Assembly: GCF_008085905.1 (NCBI RefSeq)
Contig: NZ_VSFF01000007.1
Location: 372,001 to 436,000, forward strand
Reading direction: 5' to 3'
Length of the DNA: 64,000 nt
Source of the DNA: Actinomadura syzygii
GTDB lineage: Bacteria > Actinomycetota > Actinomycetes > Streptosporangiales > Streptosporangiaceae
Shown here: positions 26,818 through 35,093 of the stretch, piece by piece
Layout: every line of letters begins with the position of its first letter
Position numbering within the stretch: the first letter of the stretch is position 1
Notes under the pieces: generated by a model
The model's input: the letters and a program-made list of their open reading frames with translations, nothing else
Database searches by the model: none
Told to the model about the DNA's origin: nothing
Position numbers and translations under genes: made by a program

Positions 26818-27528
26818 TCAGACCGGGATGGTGAGGAGCGTGCCACCGGTGTCGAGCCGCACCTCGAAGTGGCTGATCTGCTGGCGGCCGAGGGCCGTCC
26901 CGCCCTGCATGACGAGCGGCTTCGGCTGCTCGGGCACCCCGTACCCCTCGTTCGGGACGCGCCACCCGGCAACGACGCTGCGCGTGCCGTCCTTCGAGAC
27001 CGCTTCGAGCTGGCACCGCAGCGGCCCGCGGATGCCGCCGAGCTGGAAGTTGACCTGCGTTCCCCAGCCCTTGTCGACCAGGCCGACCGTGCCGGTCGCG
27101 CCCGTCGCCGGGTTCTTCCCGGTGAACTTCTGGCCGGTGATCGCCTGGGTGGGCGCGGGGTTCGGCGAGGTGCCGCCGTCGTCCAGCGCCGTCCCGACGC
27201 CGATGCCCGCCGCCAGCGCCGCCGCCGCGGCGGCCGTGCCGATCGCGGTCGCGACGCGCCGGGACCGCCGGTCGGCCTTCCGCCTGCGCCGCATCATGTC
27301 GATCACCGGCGCCGGAGCCGACGCGCCCGGCGCGGGGGACGGCTCGGCCGCCCGCTCGGCGGTCGCGCCGAAGGCGGAGAGGATCCCGGCCGTGCCCGAC
27401 ATCTCGTCCAGTTCGCCCTGGCACGCCGCGCACCCGCGCAGGTGCTCCTCGAAGGCCAGCCGGTCGCCGTCGTCGAGGAGGCCCAGCGCGTACGCGCCGA
27501 CGTCAGTGTGCTCGACCTGCGGACTCAT
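26818..27528 (-). CDS. Transmembrane anti-sigma factor with zinc-finger (ZAS) domain
   Basis: The protein has 236 residues. The N-terminal ZAS motif has H7 and H29-x3-C33-x2-C36. A cytosolic Ala/Pro linker, one transmembrane helix (about 92-116) and an external domain (about 130-236, anti-sigma-K-like, with FEVRLDTGGTLLTIPV at the end) follow. Its ATG overlaps the sigma factor stop in an ATGA, so it is the cognate regulator of that ECF sigma factor. Confidence 0.92.
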   Translation of the reverse strand: MSPQVEHTDVGAYALGLLDDGDRLAFEEHLRGCAACQGELDEMSGTAGILSAFGATAERAAEPSPAPGASAPAPVIDMMRRRRKADRRSRRVATAIGTAAAAAALAAGIGVGTALDDGGTSPNPAPTQAITGQKFTGKNPATGATGTVGLVDKGWGTQVNFQLGGIRGPLRCQLEAVSKDGTRSVVAGWRVPNEGYGVPEQPKPLVMQGGTALGRQQISHFEVRLDTGGTLLTIPV

Positions 27529-28130
27529 GAGGTCACCCCCCTCTCCTCCAGCGCGACGCGCAGCGCGCGCAGCGCGTAGTAGACGCGGGACTTGACCGTC
27601 CCCACCGGGATGCCGAGGTGCTCGGCCGCCTGGTTCACCGTCCGGTCGCGGAGCACCGTCTCGGTCAGCGCCTGCCGGTGCGCCGGGGAGAGCGACTCCA
27701 GCGCCTCCGCCACCACGACCTTGCGCAGCAGCGCGTCCAACTCGTCCGCCATCGGCAGGTTCTCCAGTGGGCCGTCGCCGACCTCCGGCGGCCGGACCTC
27801 GCGCTGCCGCCGGTTGTCGATCACGATACGCCGGGAGACCGTGGCCAGCCAGGGCATCAGCGAGGACGTGCGGTCGTCGAGCCGGTCCGCGTTGCGCCAT
27901 GCCCGGATCATGGTCTCCTGCACCACGTCCTCGGCCCACGGGCGGTCACCGCCGGTCAGCCGGAGGACGAACGCGAGGAGCGGCCGATGGTACTCGCGGT
28001 ACAGCTCGGCGGCGACCTCCTCGTCGCGCTCCTCGTCCCGCGCGGCCGAGGGCGGCCGCGCGGCGCCGGGGCGGCGGAGCAGGCTCCGCAGCCCGCCGGT
28101 CTGGCGACCGGTCGATCCGGGAAGTGCCAT
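27525..28130 (-). CDS. ECF RNA polymerase sigma factor
   Basis: The protein has 201 residues. Sigma-2 (YHRPLLAFVLRLTGGDRPWAEDVVQET) and sigma-4 (RDRTVNQAAEHLGIPVGTVKSR) regions are both present, with a Sigma70-type fold and no sigma-3. It is the first gene of a two-gene operon with the anti-sigma gene and resembles the SigL/RsiL-type ECF group. The start has no strong ribosome site; an internal start is possible. Confidence 0.93.
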   Translation of the reverse strand: MALPGSTGRQTGGLRSLLRRPGAARPPSAARDEERDEEVAAELYREYHRPLLAFVLRLTGGDRPWAEDVVQETMIRAWRNADRLDDRTSSLMPWLATVSRRIVIDNRRQREVRPPEVGDGPLENLPMADELDALLRKVVVAEALESLSPAHRQALTETVLRDRTVNQAAEHLGIPVGTVKSRVYYALRALRVALEERGVTS

Positions 28131-28294
28131 GGCCGGGGCGCTCCGTGGTGATGGGTGGCGTGCTGGTGGTCGGCGAACGTCACCTGGAAGTACGGGACCG
28201 CGCCACCCGGCGGTTCAACCGATTTGAGACTCCTTTAAGGTTCTCTTCGGGTTCACGGGCTCCACGGGCGCCGAGGACCACGCCGCGCGACGGG

Positions 28295-29125
28295 TCAGTG
28301 CTTCACGGCCTGCTTGATCTTCCCCGCCTGGACGGCCGTCCCCGCCTTCACCGTCCGGCCCGCCTTCACCGCCTTCGCGGCCTGCGCCGCCGTCCCGGCC
28401 TTGACGGTCCGCCCGGCGCGCGTCGCCCGGCTCGGCTTCGCGGGCCGGACGATCCGGAACGCGCCGCCCGCGCCCTTCAGCGCGCCGCCCGCCGCGCCGC
28501 TCACCGCGAGGCCGCCCGCCTTCCCGGCCTTGAGCACGCCGCTCGCCCTGCCGCTGGTCCTCGCGCCCTTGCTCCTGGCCTCGGCGCGTGCCGTGCGCAC
28601 CTGCCGGGACGCCTCGCGGCGCGCGTCCCGCAGCGTGAGCGCGGCCTCCTTGCGCATCAGCTTCGCCTCGGCGCCGCTCTTGATCCGCTGCTCGCGCAGC
28701 TGCCGCCGCAGCTCGGCCCGGCGCGGCACGTGGCCCCGCTCGGACGCCGCCAGCAGCAGCGCGCCGAGCAGCCCCGCGTTCTTCAGCAGGTGGGACCGCT
28801 CGTCCGCGCGGCGCGCGGGGTCGTCCTCGGTCCAGTAGTGGTGCTCGGTGGCGAGCGCGGGGACGAGCTGCGCGGCGAGCAGCAGCGTCGTCAGCCGGGG
28901 GAACCGCCCGGTCAGCAGGAGGGCGCCGGTGCCGAGGCTCACCGCGCCCTGGATGCGGACGAGGGTCTCGGGGTCCTTGGGGAGCCGGTCGAAGCGGTCC
29001 GCGACCGGCTTGACCATGGGGCCGACCCGCTCGGCGCGCTCACGCGGATCCCGGAGGGCGTCCAGGCCGGTCACGATGAAAGGGGCCGCCACCAGGGGGC
29101 GGGCCAGAGTGGTGAAGGGTCGCAT
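28295..29125 (-). CDS. DoxX family membrane protein with Lys/Ala-rich C-terminal tail
   Basis: The protein has 276 residues. The first 140 form a DoxX-type four-helix membrane domain (PFIVTGLDALRDP, TGALLLTGRFPRLTTLLLA, HLLKNAGLLGALLL). The rest is cytosolic, charged and then strongly basic, with AGRTVKAGTAxQAxK twice near the end. The tail resembles a histone-H1-like or nucleic-acid-binding tail, which is unusual for DoxX proteins. Its start is 52 bp from the divergent SRAP gene. Confidence 0.85.
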   Translation of the reverse strand: MRPFTTLARPLVAAPFIVTGLDALRDPRERAERVGPMVKPVADRFDRLPKDPETLVRIQGAVSLGTGALLLTGRFPRLTTLLLAAQLVPALATEHHYWTEDDPARRADERSHLLKNAGLLGALLLAASERGHVPRRAELRRQLREQRIKSGAEAKLMRKEAALTLRDARREASRQVRTARAEARSKGARTSGRASGVLKAGKAGGLAVSGAAGGALKGAGGAFRIVRPAKPSRATRAGRTVKAGTAAQAAKAVKAGRTVKAGTAVQAGKIKQAVKH

Positions 29126-29177
29126 GACCCGCTACATGCCCAGCGGACCGTCGCTCAAGCGCGGCAGGATGGGAGCC

Positions 29178-29975
29178 ATGTGCGGACGATACGCCACCAC
29201 CCGCGCGCGTCAGGAGCTGCTGGACGAGTTCCAGGTGCAGCTCGACGCCGCCGACGGGGACATCCGGCCCGACTACAACGTCGCGCCCACCAAGCAGGTC
29301 CCGGTCGTGCTCGACCGGCGCCCGAAGGACGCGCCCGAGGAGGAGGCCGCCGTCCGGCAGCTCCGCACGGTGCGCTGGGGGCTCGTCCCGTCCTGGGCGA
29401 AGGACCTGTCGATCGGCTCCCGCATGATCAACGCGCGGGTCGAGACGGTGCACGAGAAGCCGTCGTACCGGCGCGCGTTCGCGCGGCGGCGCTGCCTGCT
29501 GCCCGCCGACGGCTACTTCGAGTGGTACGTCCTGGAGGGCCAGGACGACACGCCCGACCCGGCCGGCGGCGAGAAGAAGGCCAAGAAGCGCAAGCCGCAG
29601 AAGCAGCCGTTCTTCATCCGACCGAAGGACGGCGCCGTCATGGCGATGGCCGGGCTCTACGAGCTGTGGAAGTCGCCCGAGGACGAATGGGTCTGGACCT
29701 GCACGGTGATCACCACCGACGCGCCCGACGACCTCGGCCGCATCCACGACCGGATGCCGATGGTCGTCGAGCCCGACCGCTGGGACGCCTGGCTCGACCC
29801 GGAGCTCACCGACACCGAGACGGTGCGCGGCCTCCTCGTCCCGGCGATGGCCGGGACAATGGACGCCTATCCGGTGTCCAAGGCGGTCAACAGCGTGAAA
29901 AACAACGGGCCCGAACTCATAGCGCCGGAGGAGTCCGGGGACGGCTCGGGCGGCCATTCCGACGGCCTGTTCTGA
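29178..29975 (+). CDS. SRAP-domain protein (YedK/HMCES type)
   Basis: The protein has 265 residues. It starts with the invariant MCGRY, whose Cys2 becomes the catalytic residue that forms a thiazolidine link to abasic DNA sites. It also has the expected YNVAPT, WGLVPSWAKD, NARVET and CLLPADGYFEWY motifs and the active-site HDRMP. The role is protection of abasic sites in single-stranded DNA. A Lys-rich insert (GEKKAKKRKPQKQ) lies mid-protein. Confidence 0.95.
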   Translation: MCGRYATTRARQELLDEFQVQLDAADGDIRPDYNVAPTKQVPVVLDRRPKDAPEEEAAVRQLRTVRWGLVPSWAKDLSIGSRMINARVETVHEKPSYRRAFARRRCLLPADGYFEWYVLEGQDDTPDPAGGEKKAKKRKPQKQPFFIRPKDGAVMAMAGLYELWKSPEDEWVWTCTVITTDAPDDLGRIHDRMPMVVEPDRWDAWLDPELTDTETVRGLLVPAMAGTMDAYPVSKAVNSVKNNGPELIAPEESGDGSGGHSDGLF

Positions 29976-30153
29976 CCGCCGTCGCCGCCGCGGCGGGCGG
30001 GCCCCCGCCCCGCCATTGCCGCAATCACCTCCCGCGCGAGTCCGCGCCATCGCCTGTACGGCTCAGGCCCGCCTTCGACTTGACCTGGCGCGCAATGCGC
30101 TGGATCGCTCCAGTGCCATTCCCGGGCCCATCGACTCACGCCGGAACGCCGCG

Positions 30154-30933
30154 TCAGCGGGGGCGGACGGCGCTCGCCAGCAGGTGGATGCCGAGCGACT
30201 CGTCCGGGTCGGGCGCGTTCAGCTCGGTCCGGACGAGCCGCGCCAGGGCGCCCGGCGACTCGGCGAGGACGTGCTCGACCGTCGACGGCGACAGCACCGT
30301 CCTGGGCCTGACCCACTCGACCTCCAGCCCGGCGTCCGCGAGCAGCTCGCGGAGCTGGTGGGCGGAGAACGAGCGGGTGATCGTCCCGTCCGGCCAGGGG
30401 ACGAGGACGACCTCCGCGCTCGGCACGTCCGACAGGTGCGCCCAGTAGTTGCGCTCGGCGAGCAGCGCCATCCCGAGGGTGAGCGAGTCGACGCAGAGCA
30501 GGACGCGCCCGCCGGGCCGCAGCACCCGCGCGATCTCCGCCACCGTGGCCTCGGTCGCCAGGTGCCGGGACAGCACCCGGTTCTCGGCGATCACCGCGTC
30601 CACGGCGCCGTCGGCGAGGAAGGAGAGCGTGCCGCTCTCCCCGACGACCGGGACCACGGTCCCCTTCGGCGCCCGCCCCGCCGGACGGGCCTGGTCCCCG
30701 GCCGCGCCCGGGTCGCGGACTTCGAGGACGCTGTGCCCGGCCGCGGCGGCCGCGGCCGCGCAGCGACCCCCGGACACGTCCAGCACCCGGGACGGTCTTC
30801 GCGGCAGCCAGCGCGTCAGCTGGGCGGCCGCGACGGCCCAGTAGAACGTCCAGTAGCGCGCCAGGGAGTCCCCGGAGACGTCGCGCAGGCTGGCGATGGT
30901 GGGCTCGGAAGGTCGCGCCGGCACCGGTAGCAA
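30154..30933 (-). CDS. Class I SAM-dependent methyltransferase
   Basis: The protein has 259 residues. Motif I is VLDVSGGRCAAAAAAAGH, and RVLRPGGRVLLCVDSLTLG is the post-III region of a Rossmann methyltransferase. The substrate is not evident. The start is followed by the divergent sigR promoter region 121 bp away. Confidence 0.85.
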   Translation of the reverse strand: MLPVPARPSEPTIASLRDVSGDSLARYWTFYWAVAAAQLTRWLPRRPSRVLDVSGGRCAAAAAAAGHSVLEVRDPGAAGDQARPAGRAPKGTVVPVVGESGTLSFLADGAVDAVIAENRVLSRHLATEATVAEIARVLRPGGRVLLCVDSLTLGMALLAERNYWAHLSDVPSAEVVLVPWPDGTITRSFSAHQLRELLADAGLEVEWVRPRTVLSPSTVEHVLAESPGALARLVRTELNAPDPDESLGIHLLASAVRPR

Positions 30934-31054
30934 CGCTTTGCTCCTGTTCTCGCCATATATGTCAGTTCTTTCCCCGTTAAGGTGCGGGCATCACCCTCCG
31001 TGCAGGACGGGGTGGAAACATCCGGTTCCGTCCCGCAGGCGGGCGCGCGGACGG

Positions 31055-31080
31055 GGAATCCGCGGCGGCGTCACGGTGTT
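31055..31080 (+). promoter_or_regulatory. SigR-type promoter (autoregulation)
   Basis: GGAAT (31055-31059), an 18-bp spacer and GTT (31078-31080) match the SigR consensus GGGAAT-N18-GTT. Transcription would start about 35 bases before the sigR ATG, so SigR would activate its own gene under thiol stress. Confidence 0.8.
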
Positions 31081-31120
31081 GCACCGTCTCACAACCCCTG
31101 TTCGACGGAGGTGCGCACCG

Positions 31121-31888
31121 ATGACCACGGCCGTGGCCGACCAGGAGCGGTTCGCCGGGACCGCGCCGCGCGGCGCCGCGCGGGCACCCGCCCGCGTGGG
31201 AGGGCCCCGCGGACCGATACCCTCTGTGGGATACGACGCCGGCGGCCCGCCGAAGAACTCGACGAAGGCCGGGGGCGCCACAGCCGAGGGGGTGGGTCAG
31301 GTACAGGGCACCACGGAGACCGTGGAGCAGCGCCAGGAGCGGTTCCAGCGCGACGTGCTCCCGTTCTTGGACCAGCTTTATTCGGCCGCGCTGAGGATGA
31401 CGCGCAACCCGGCCGACGCCGAGGACCTCGTCCAGGAGACCTTCGCCAAGGCGTTCGCGTCCTTCCACCAGTTCAAGGAGGGCACGAACCTCAAGGCGTG
31501 GCTCTACCGAATCCTGACCAACACGTTCATCAACTCCTACCGCAAGAAGCAGCGCCAGCCGCAGCAGGCCGCCACCGACGACATCGAGGACTGGCAGATC
31601 GCCCGCGCCGAGTCGCACACGTCCAGCGGGCTGAAGTCCGCCGAGGCGGAGGCGCTGGAGCACCTGCCCGACTCCGACGTCAAGCGGGCGCTGCAGGAGC
31701 TGCCGGAGGAGTTCCGCATCGCCGTCTACCTCGCCGACGTCGAGGGGTTCGCCTACAAGGAGATCGCGGAGATCATGGGCACGCCCATCGGCACCGTGAT
31801 GTCCCGGCTGCACCGCGGCCGGCGGCAGCTGCGAGGCATGTTGGAGGATTACGCCGAGGATCGCGGGCTTACCCGTGCGAAAGGGTGA
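31121..31888 (+). CDS. sigR: Thiol-stress ECF sigma factor SigR
   Basis: The protein has 255 residues from the ATG that follows GACGGAGG. The core sigma-2 (ALRMTRNPADAEDLVQETFAKAF) and sigma-4 (KEIAEIMGTPIGTVMSRLHRGR) motifs are almost identical to the Streptomyces SigR/SigH group. The core begins near residue 60. An internal GTG at 31292 with GAGGGG upstream would give a 198-residue form. In Streptomyces a long, less stable SigR' and a short SigR arise from two starts, so both forms may be made here. RsrA is encoded just downstream. Confidence 0.96.
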   Translation: MTTAVADQERFAGTAPRGAARAPARVGGPRGPIPSVGYDAGGPPKNSTKAGGATAEGVGQVQGTTETVEQRQERFQRDVLPFLDQLYSAALRMTRNPADAEDLVQETFAKAFASFHQFKEGTNLKAWLYRILTNTFINSYRKKQRQPQQAATDDIEDWQIARAESHTSSGLKSAEAEALEHLPDSDVKRALQELPEEFRIAVYLADVEGFAYKEIAEIMGTPIGTVMSRLHRGRRQLRGMLEDYAEDRGLTRAKG

Positions 31889-31896
31889 GTGAAGCC

Positions 31897-32193
31897 ATGA
31901 GCTGTGGCAATCACCACGAGACCCCCTGTGACGAGGTGCTGGCGCGGGTCTACACCTATCTCGACGGCGAGCTCGACCAGGGCGGCTGCGGCGAGGTGCG
32001 CCAGCACCTGGACGAGTGCGGCCCCTGCCTGCGCGAGTACGGCCTCGAAGAGGCGGTCAAGAAGCTCGTGAACAAGTCCTGCGCCTGCGAGCAGGCGCCG
32101 ACCGACCTGCGCGCCAAGGTGCTCGGCCGCATCGAGGAGATCTGCGGCGAGATCAAGGCGACCGGCGGCGCCGAAAAGTCCGGAAGCGCCTGA
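31897..32193 (+). CDS. rsrA: Redox-sensitive zinc anti-sigma factor RsrA
   Basis: The protein has 98 residues. C11, H37, C41 and C44 fall at exactly the positions known for Streptomyces RsrA and bind zinc; C3, C31 and two C-terminal cysteines (SCAC) are also present. When oxidised, disulfide formation releases zinc and SigR. It begins 8 bp after the sigR stop, in the same transcript. Confidence 0.96.
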   Translation: MSCGNHHETPCDEVLARVYTYLDGELDQGGCGEVRQHLDECGPCLREYGLEEAVKKLVNKSCACEQAPTDLRAKVLGRIEEICGEIKATGGAEKSGSA

Positions 32194-32230
32194 GCGCCCG
32201 TATCGTTCAAGCGCCGGTATCGTTCAGCGG

Positions 32231-33151
32231 GTGCTCGCACTCGTCACCGGCGCGGCCGGGTTCATCGGTTCCCATCTCGTTGACCGGCTGCTCGCGGACG
32301 GCCACGAGGTCATCGGCGTGGACGACCTCTCGTCGGGCGCGAACGTCCAGCCCGGGGTGGAGCTGTGGGAGATGGACGTCGCCGACCCCTCGCTCGTCGA
32401 GAAGGCCGCCGTGCGGCGGCCCGAGGTGATCTGCCACCTGGCCGCGCAGGTCAGCGTCCGGGTGAGCGTGGCCGACCCGCTGCGCGACGCCCGGACGAAC
32501 GTGGTCGGCACGGCGAACGTCCTGGAGGCGGCCCGCGCGGCGGGCTCCCGCAAGGTCGTGTTCACCTCGAGCTGCGCGGTGTACGGGGTGCCGGACGCGC
32601 TGCCCGTCCCGCCGGACGCGGAGCTGCGGCCCGCGTCCCCGTACGCGGCGTCGAAGGTCTCCGGCGAGGTGTACGCGGAGATGTACCGCGCCCTGCACCG
32701 CGTCGACTTCACGACGCTGACGCTGGCGAACGTGTACGGGCCGCGGCAGACGCCGGAGGGCGAGGCGGGCGTCATCTCGATCTTCACGGACGCGCTGCTG
32801 GCCGGCCGTCCGACCCGGGTGTACGGCGACGGCACGCAGACCCGCGACTACGTGTACGTCCTGGACGTGGTCGACGCGTTCGCCCGCGCGGCGGGGGAGC
32901 GGGGCGGCGGCCTGCGGCTGAACGTGGGCACCGGCGCCGAGACCACCGACCGCGAGCTGCACTCCCTCGTCGCCGCCGCGGCGGGCGCCCCGGACGACCC
33001 GGAGTTCGCGCCGCCCCGGCTCGGCGACCTGCCCGCGATGGCCGTCGACCCGGCGGCGACCGGCGACGCGCTCGGCTGGGAGCCGCGGGTGGCGCTGCCG
33101 GAGGGGCTCGCCGCCACCGTCGCCTGGGCGCGCGACCGCGCCGCCCCCTGA
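32231..33151 (+). CDS. NAD-dependent sugar epimerase/dehydratase (GalE-like)
   Basis: The protein has 306 residues. It is an extended SDR with TGAAGFIGSH at the N-terminus, the acidic D of beta-2 (GVDDLSSG), TSSCAVYG, and SPYAASK with the catalytic Tyr and Lys. It probably epimerises a UDP-sugar such as UDP-glucose. The GTG start has only a weak ribosome site; a 16-base direct repeat (GCGCCSGTATCGTTCA) lies just upstream. Confidence 0.92.
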   Translation: MLALVTGAAGFIGSHLVDRLLADGHEVIGVDDLSSGANVQPGVELWEMDVADPSLVEKAAVRRPEVICHLAAQVSVRVSVADPLRDARTNVVGTANVLEAARAAGSRKVVFTSSCAVYGVPDALPVPPDAELRPASPYAASKVSGEVYAEMYRALHRVDFTTLTLANVYGPRQTPEGEAGVISIFTDALLAGRPTRVYGDGTQTRDYVYVLDVVDAFARAAGERGGGLRLNVGTGAETTDRELHSLVAAAAGAPDDPEFAPPRLGDLPAMAVDPAATGDALGWEPRVALPEGLAATVAWARDRAAP

Positions 33152-33226
33152 CCCTCGCCGAATGGTGTGACGTCGGTGTTTTGCCTCCCATTTATCGAGG
33201 CCCCGCGCGCCCCATTTCGAGTGCAC

Positions 33227-33266
33227 GTGCATTCAGGTGTGCATTCAGTCGTGCATTCTGTCGTGC
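33227..33266. repeat. 12-bp tandem repeat (GTGCATTC core)
   Basis: Three units of GTGCATTCWGKY and a partial fourth lie in a row in the gap after the epimerase gene. There is no spacer diversity, so it is not a CRISPR array. Confidence 0.85.
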
Positions 33267-33524
33267 AGCTCGTTTGCGCGGACACGTTAAGTGCATTCCG
33301 GAGGGACAATTGATCACCTAAGGTGACGATTGGTTCACGCTTTGCTCACGTTTTCCCGCATGCCTGTGTGACCTCGGCACCGCGCGTTAGGCTTGGGCCG
33401 AAATCAGCGACGGGAGCACGTGCGCCACCGCGAATTCGGGGTATGTGCTCGCCCGGGCGGGCCGCTCCCCGATGGCCGGCCCGTGACCGGACGGATCGGA
33501 ACCGCGGGGGGAGGCAGGAGAGCC

Positions 33525-33611
33525 ATGCTCAAGCGCGTGACACCGGCGGGAGACCGCCCACACGCCTCGGCGGCGTCGCTGATGATGCCCGAGGGCGTGT
33601 CCTGGGTCTAG
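33525..33611 (+). CDS. Possible 28-residue peptide gene
   Basis: An ATG with a strong GGGAGGCAGGAG site opens a 28-codon frame ending MPEGVSWV. It lies 60 bp before the HD-GYP gene on the same strand. It may be a leader peptide, a small functional peptide or chance. No homologue was recognised. Confidence 0.4.
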   Translation: MLKRVTPAGDRPHASAASLMMPEGVSWV

Positions 33612-33671
33612 GTGCCGACAGGCACGCGGAGCCCGGCGGCGGCCCGCCATTCGTCATCCCGAGGGGCGGCA

Positions 33672-35084
33672 ATGCGTGGACTACCTCTCGCTGCCTGGGC
33701 GTACGTCTGCGGTGTGGTCGCGCTCGCGGCCGGACTCATCGCGACGTCGTCCTTCGCCGAGATCGACTGGTTCGTGCTGGCGGTGCTGGCGGTGCTCTTC
33801 CTCGTCTGCGACTCCGCGCCGGCGCGGCTGAACCTCGCGCGGGCGAGGGTCTCGATGAGCTTCGCCGCGAGCCTCGCCTCGGTGGTGCTGCTCGGCCCGG
33901 CGGGCGCGGCCCTGCTCGGGTTCTGCGCCGTCGTCACCGGGCAGCGGTTCTTCGCCCCGGTCAAGCGGCTCTTCAACGGCGCGCAGCTCGCGCTCAGCGG
34001 CTTCGTCGCCGGGACGGTCTTCGACCTGCTCGGCGGCGACGGCTTCGACGCCGAGCAGCCCCGCTGGGTGGAGGGCGTCATCGGCCCGTTCCTCGGCGCG
34101 CTCGTCACGTTCGTCGTGGTCAACCTGACGCTGATGGCAGGCGTCCTGCTGCTCAGCAGGCAGGCCGCGCCGCGCGAACTGCTGCACGAGTCCGGGCAGC
34201 TCGCGTTCGGCTGCCTCGGCTACGGCATGGTCGGCCTGCTGATCGCCGGGCTGTGGCCGGGCGTCGGGCCGTTCGCGGCGGTGCTCGTCCTGCTGCCGCT
34301 GTTCATCGCGCGCTGGGCGATGGACCAGGCGTACGCGCAGCAGCAGGCGCACGCCGCGACGCTCGCCGCGCTGTGCCAGGCCGTCGAGACCAAGGACTAC
34401 TACACCCGCGGCCACTCCGAGCGCGTCTCCCGCGGCTCGGTGATGATCGCGACGGAGATCGGGATGCGCGCCGACCGGGTCGAGGCGATCCGCTACGCCG
34501 GGATGCTCCACGACGTCGGCAAGCTCGGCGTCCCGACCAAGGTGCTGCAGAAGAACGGGCCCATGACGGAGGAGGAGTTCGCCGCGATCCAGTTGCACCC
34601 GATGCGCGGGCTGGAGATCGTCCGCGAGATCGGGTTCCTGGACGAGGCGCTCGCCGGGATCATGCACCACCACGAGAAGATGGACGGCCGCGGCTACCCG
34701 ATGGGCCTCGCGGGCGACGAGATCCCCGAGTTCGCCCGGGTGATCGCCGTCGCGGACGCGTTCGACTCGATGACGTCCACCCGGTCCTACCGGCCCGCCC
34801 GCAGCGTGTCCGACGCGGTGGCGGAGCTGCGCCGCTGCATGGGCGACCACTTCGACCCGGTGATGGTCGAGGCGTTCCTGCGGGCGCTGGAGCGCGACCC
34901 GTGGACGCCGCCCGACCCGGTCGTCCTGCCGGACGACGACGTCGTCGAGACCACCCAGCAGGACCACGACGACCCGAGCGCGCCCCTGCGCGTCGCGGGC
35001 GACCCCGCCAATGACCCGGCAAAAGACCCGGCCGGTGATCCGGCGGGCGACGGGGTGCGCCCCGGCGACGGGGCACGGCGGTGA
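33672..35084 (+). CDS. Membrane HD-GYP domain protein
   Basis: The protein has 470 residues. Residues 1-215 contain about six or seven transmembrane helices of MASE type. The HD domain has LHDVGKLGVP, and HHHEKMDGRGYP gives the full GYP motif, so it should hydrolyse cyclic di-GMP or a related dinucleotide. The C-terminus has a short Asp/Pro-rich repeat (DPAxDPAxDPAGDPAGD). The ATG follows GAGGGGCGGC. It is followed after 9 bp by a second HD protein gene. Confidence 0.9.
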   Translation: MRGLPLAAWAYVCGVVALAAGLIATSSFAEIDWFVLAVLAVLFLVCDSAPARLNLARARVSMSFAASLASVVLLGPAGAALLGFCAVVTGQRFFAPVKRLFNGAQLALSGFVAGTVFDLLGGDGFDAEQPRWVEGVIGPFLGALVTFVVVNLTLMAGVLLLSRQAAPRELLHESGQLAFGCLGYGMVGLLIAGLWPGVGPFAAVLVLLPLFIARWAMDQAYAQQQAHAATLAALCQAVETKDYYTRGHSERVSRGSVMIATEIGMRADRVEAIRYAGMLHDVGKLGVPTKVLQKNGPMTEEEFAAIQLHPMRGLEIVREIGFLDEALAGIMHHHEKMDGRGYPMGLAGDEIPEFARVIAVADAFDSMTSTRSYRPARSVSDAVAELRRCMGDHFDPVMVEAFLRALERDPWTPPDPVVLPDDDVVETTQQDHDDPSAPLRVAGDPANDPAKDPAGDPAGDGVRPGDGARR

Positions 35085-35093
35085 TCGCGCGCC

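Larger units (their letters stand above)
33152..33671. other. Long non-coding-like region before the HD genes
   Basis: This 520-bp stretch holds a GTGCATTC tandem repeat, AT-richer patches with possible promoter elements near 33367-33392 (GTGACC and TAGGCT), and one short frame with a strong ribosome site. No larger gene fits its codon use. Confidence 0.6.

Noticed and set aside
24419..27433. An extended rsgA frame of over 1000 codons running through aroA and the anti-sigma gene
   Set aside because: Only the last 350 codons match RsgA; the rest is antisense-type or off-frame sequence over other clear genes.
33227..33266. Possible CRISPR-like array
   Set aside because: The units are direct tandem repeats of 12 bp with no unique spacers and no cas genes nearby.
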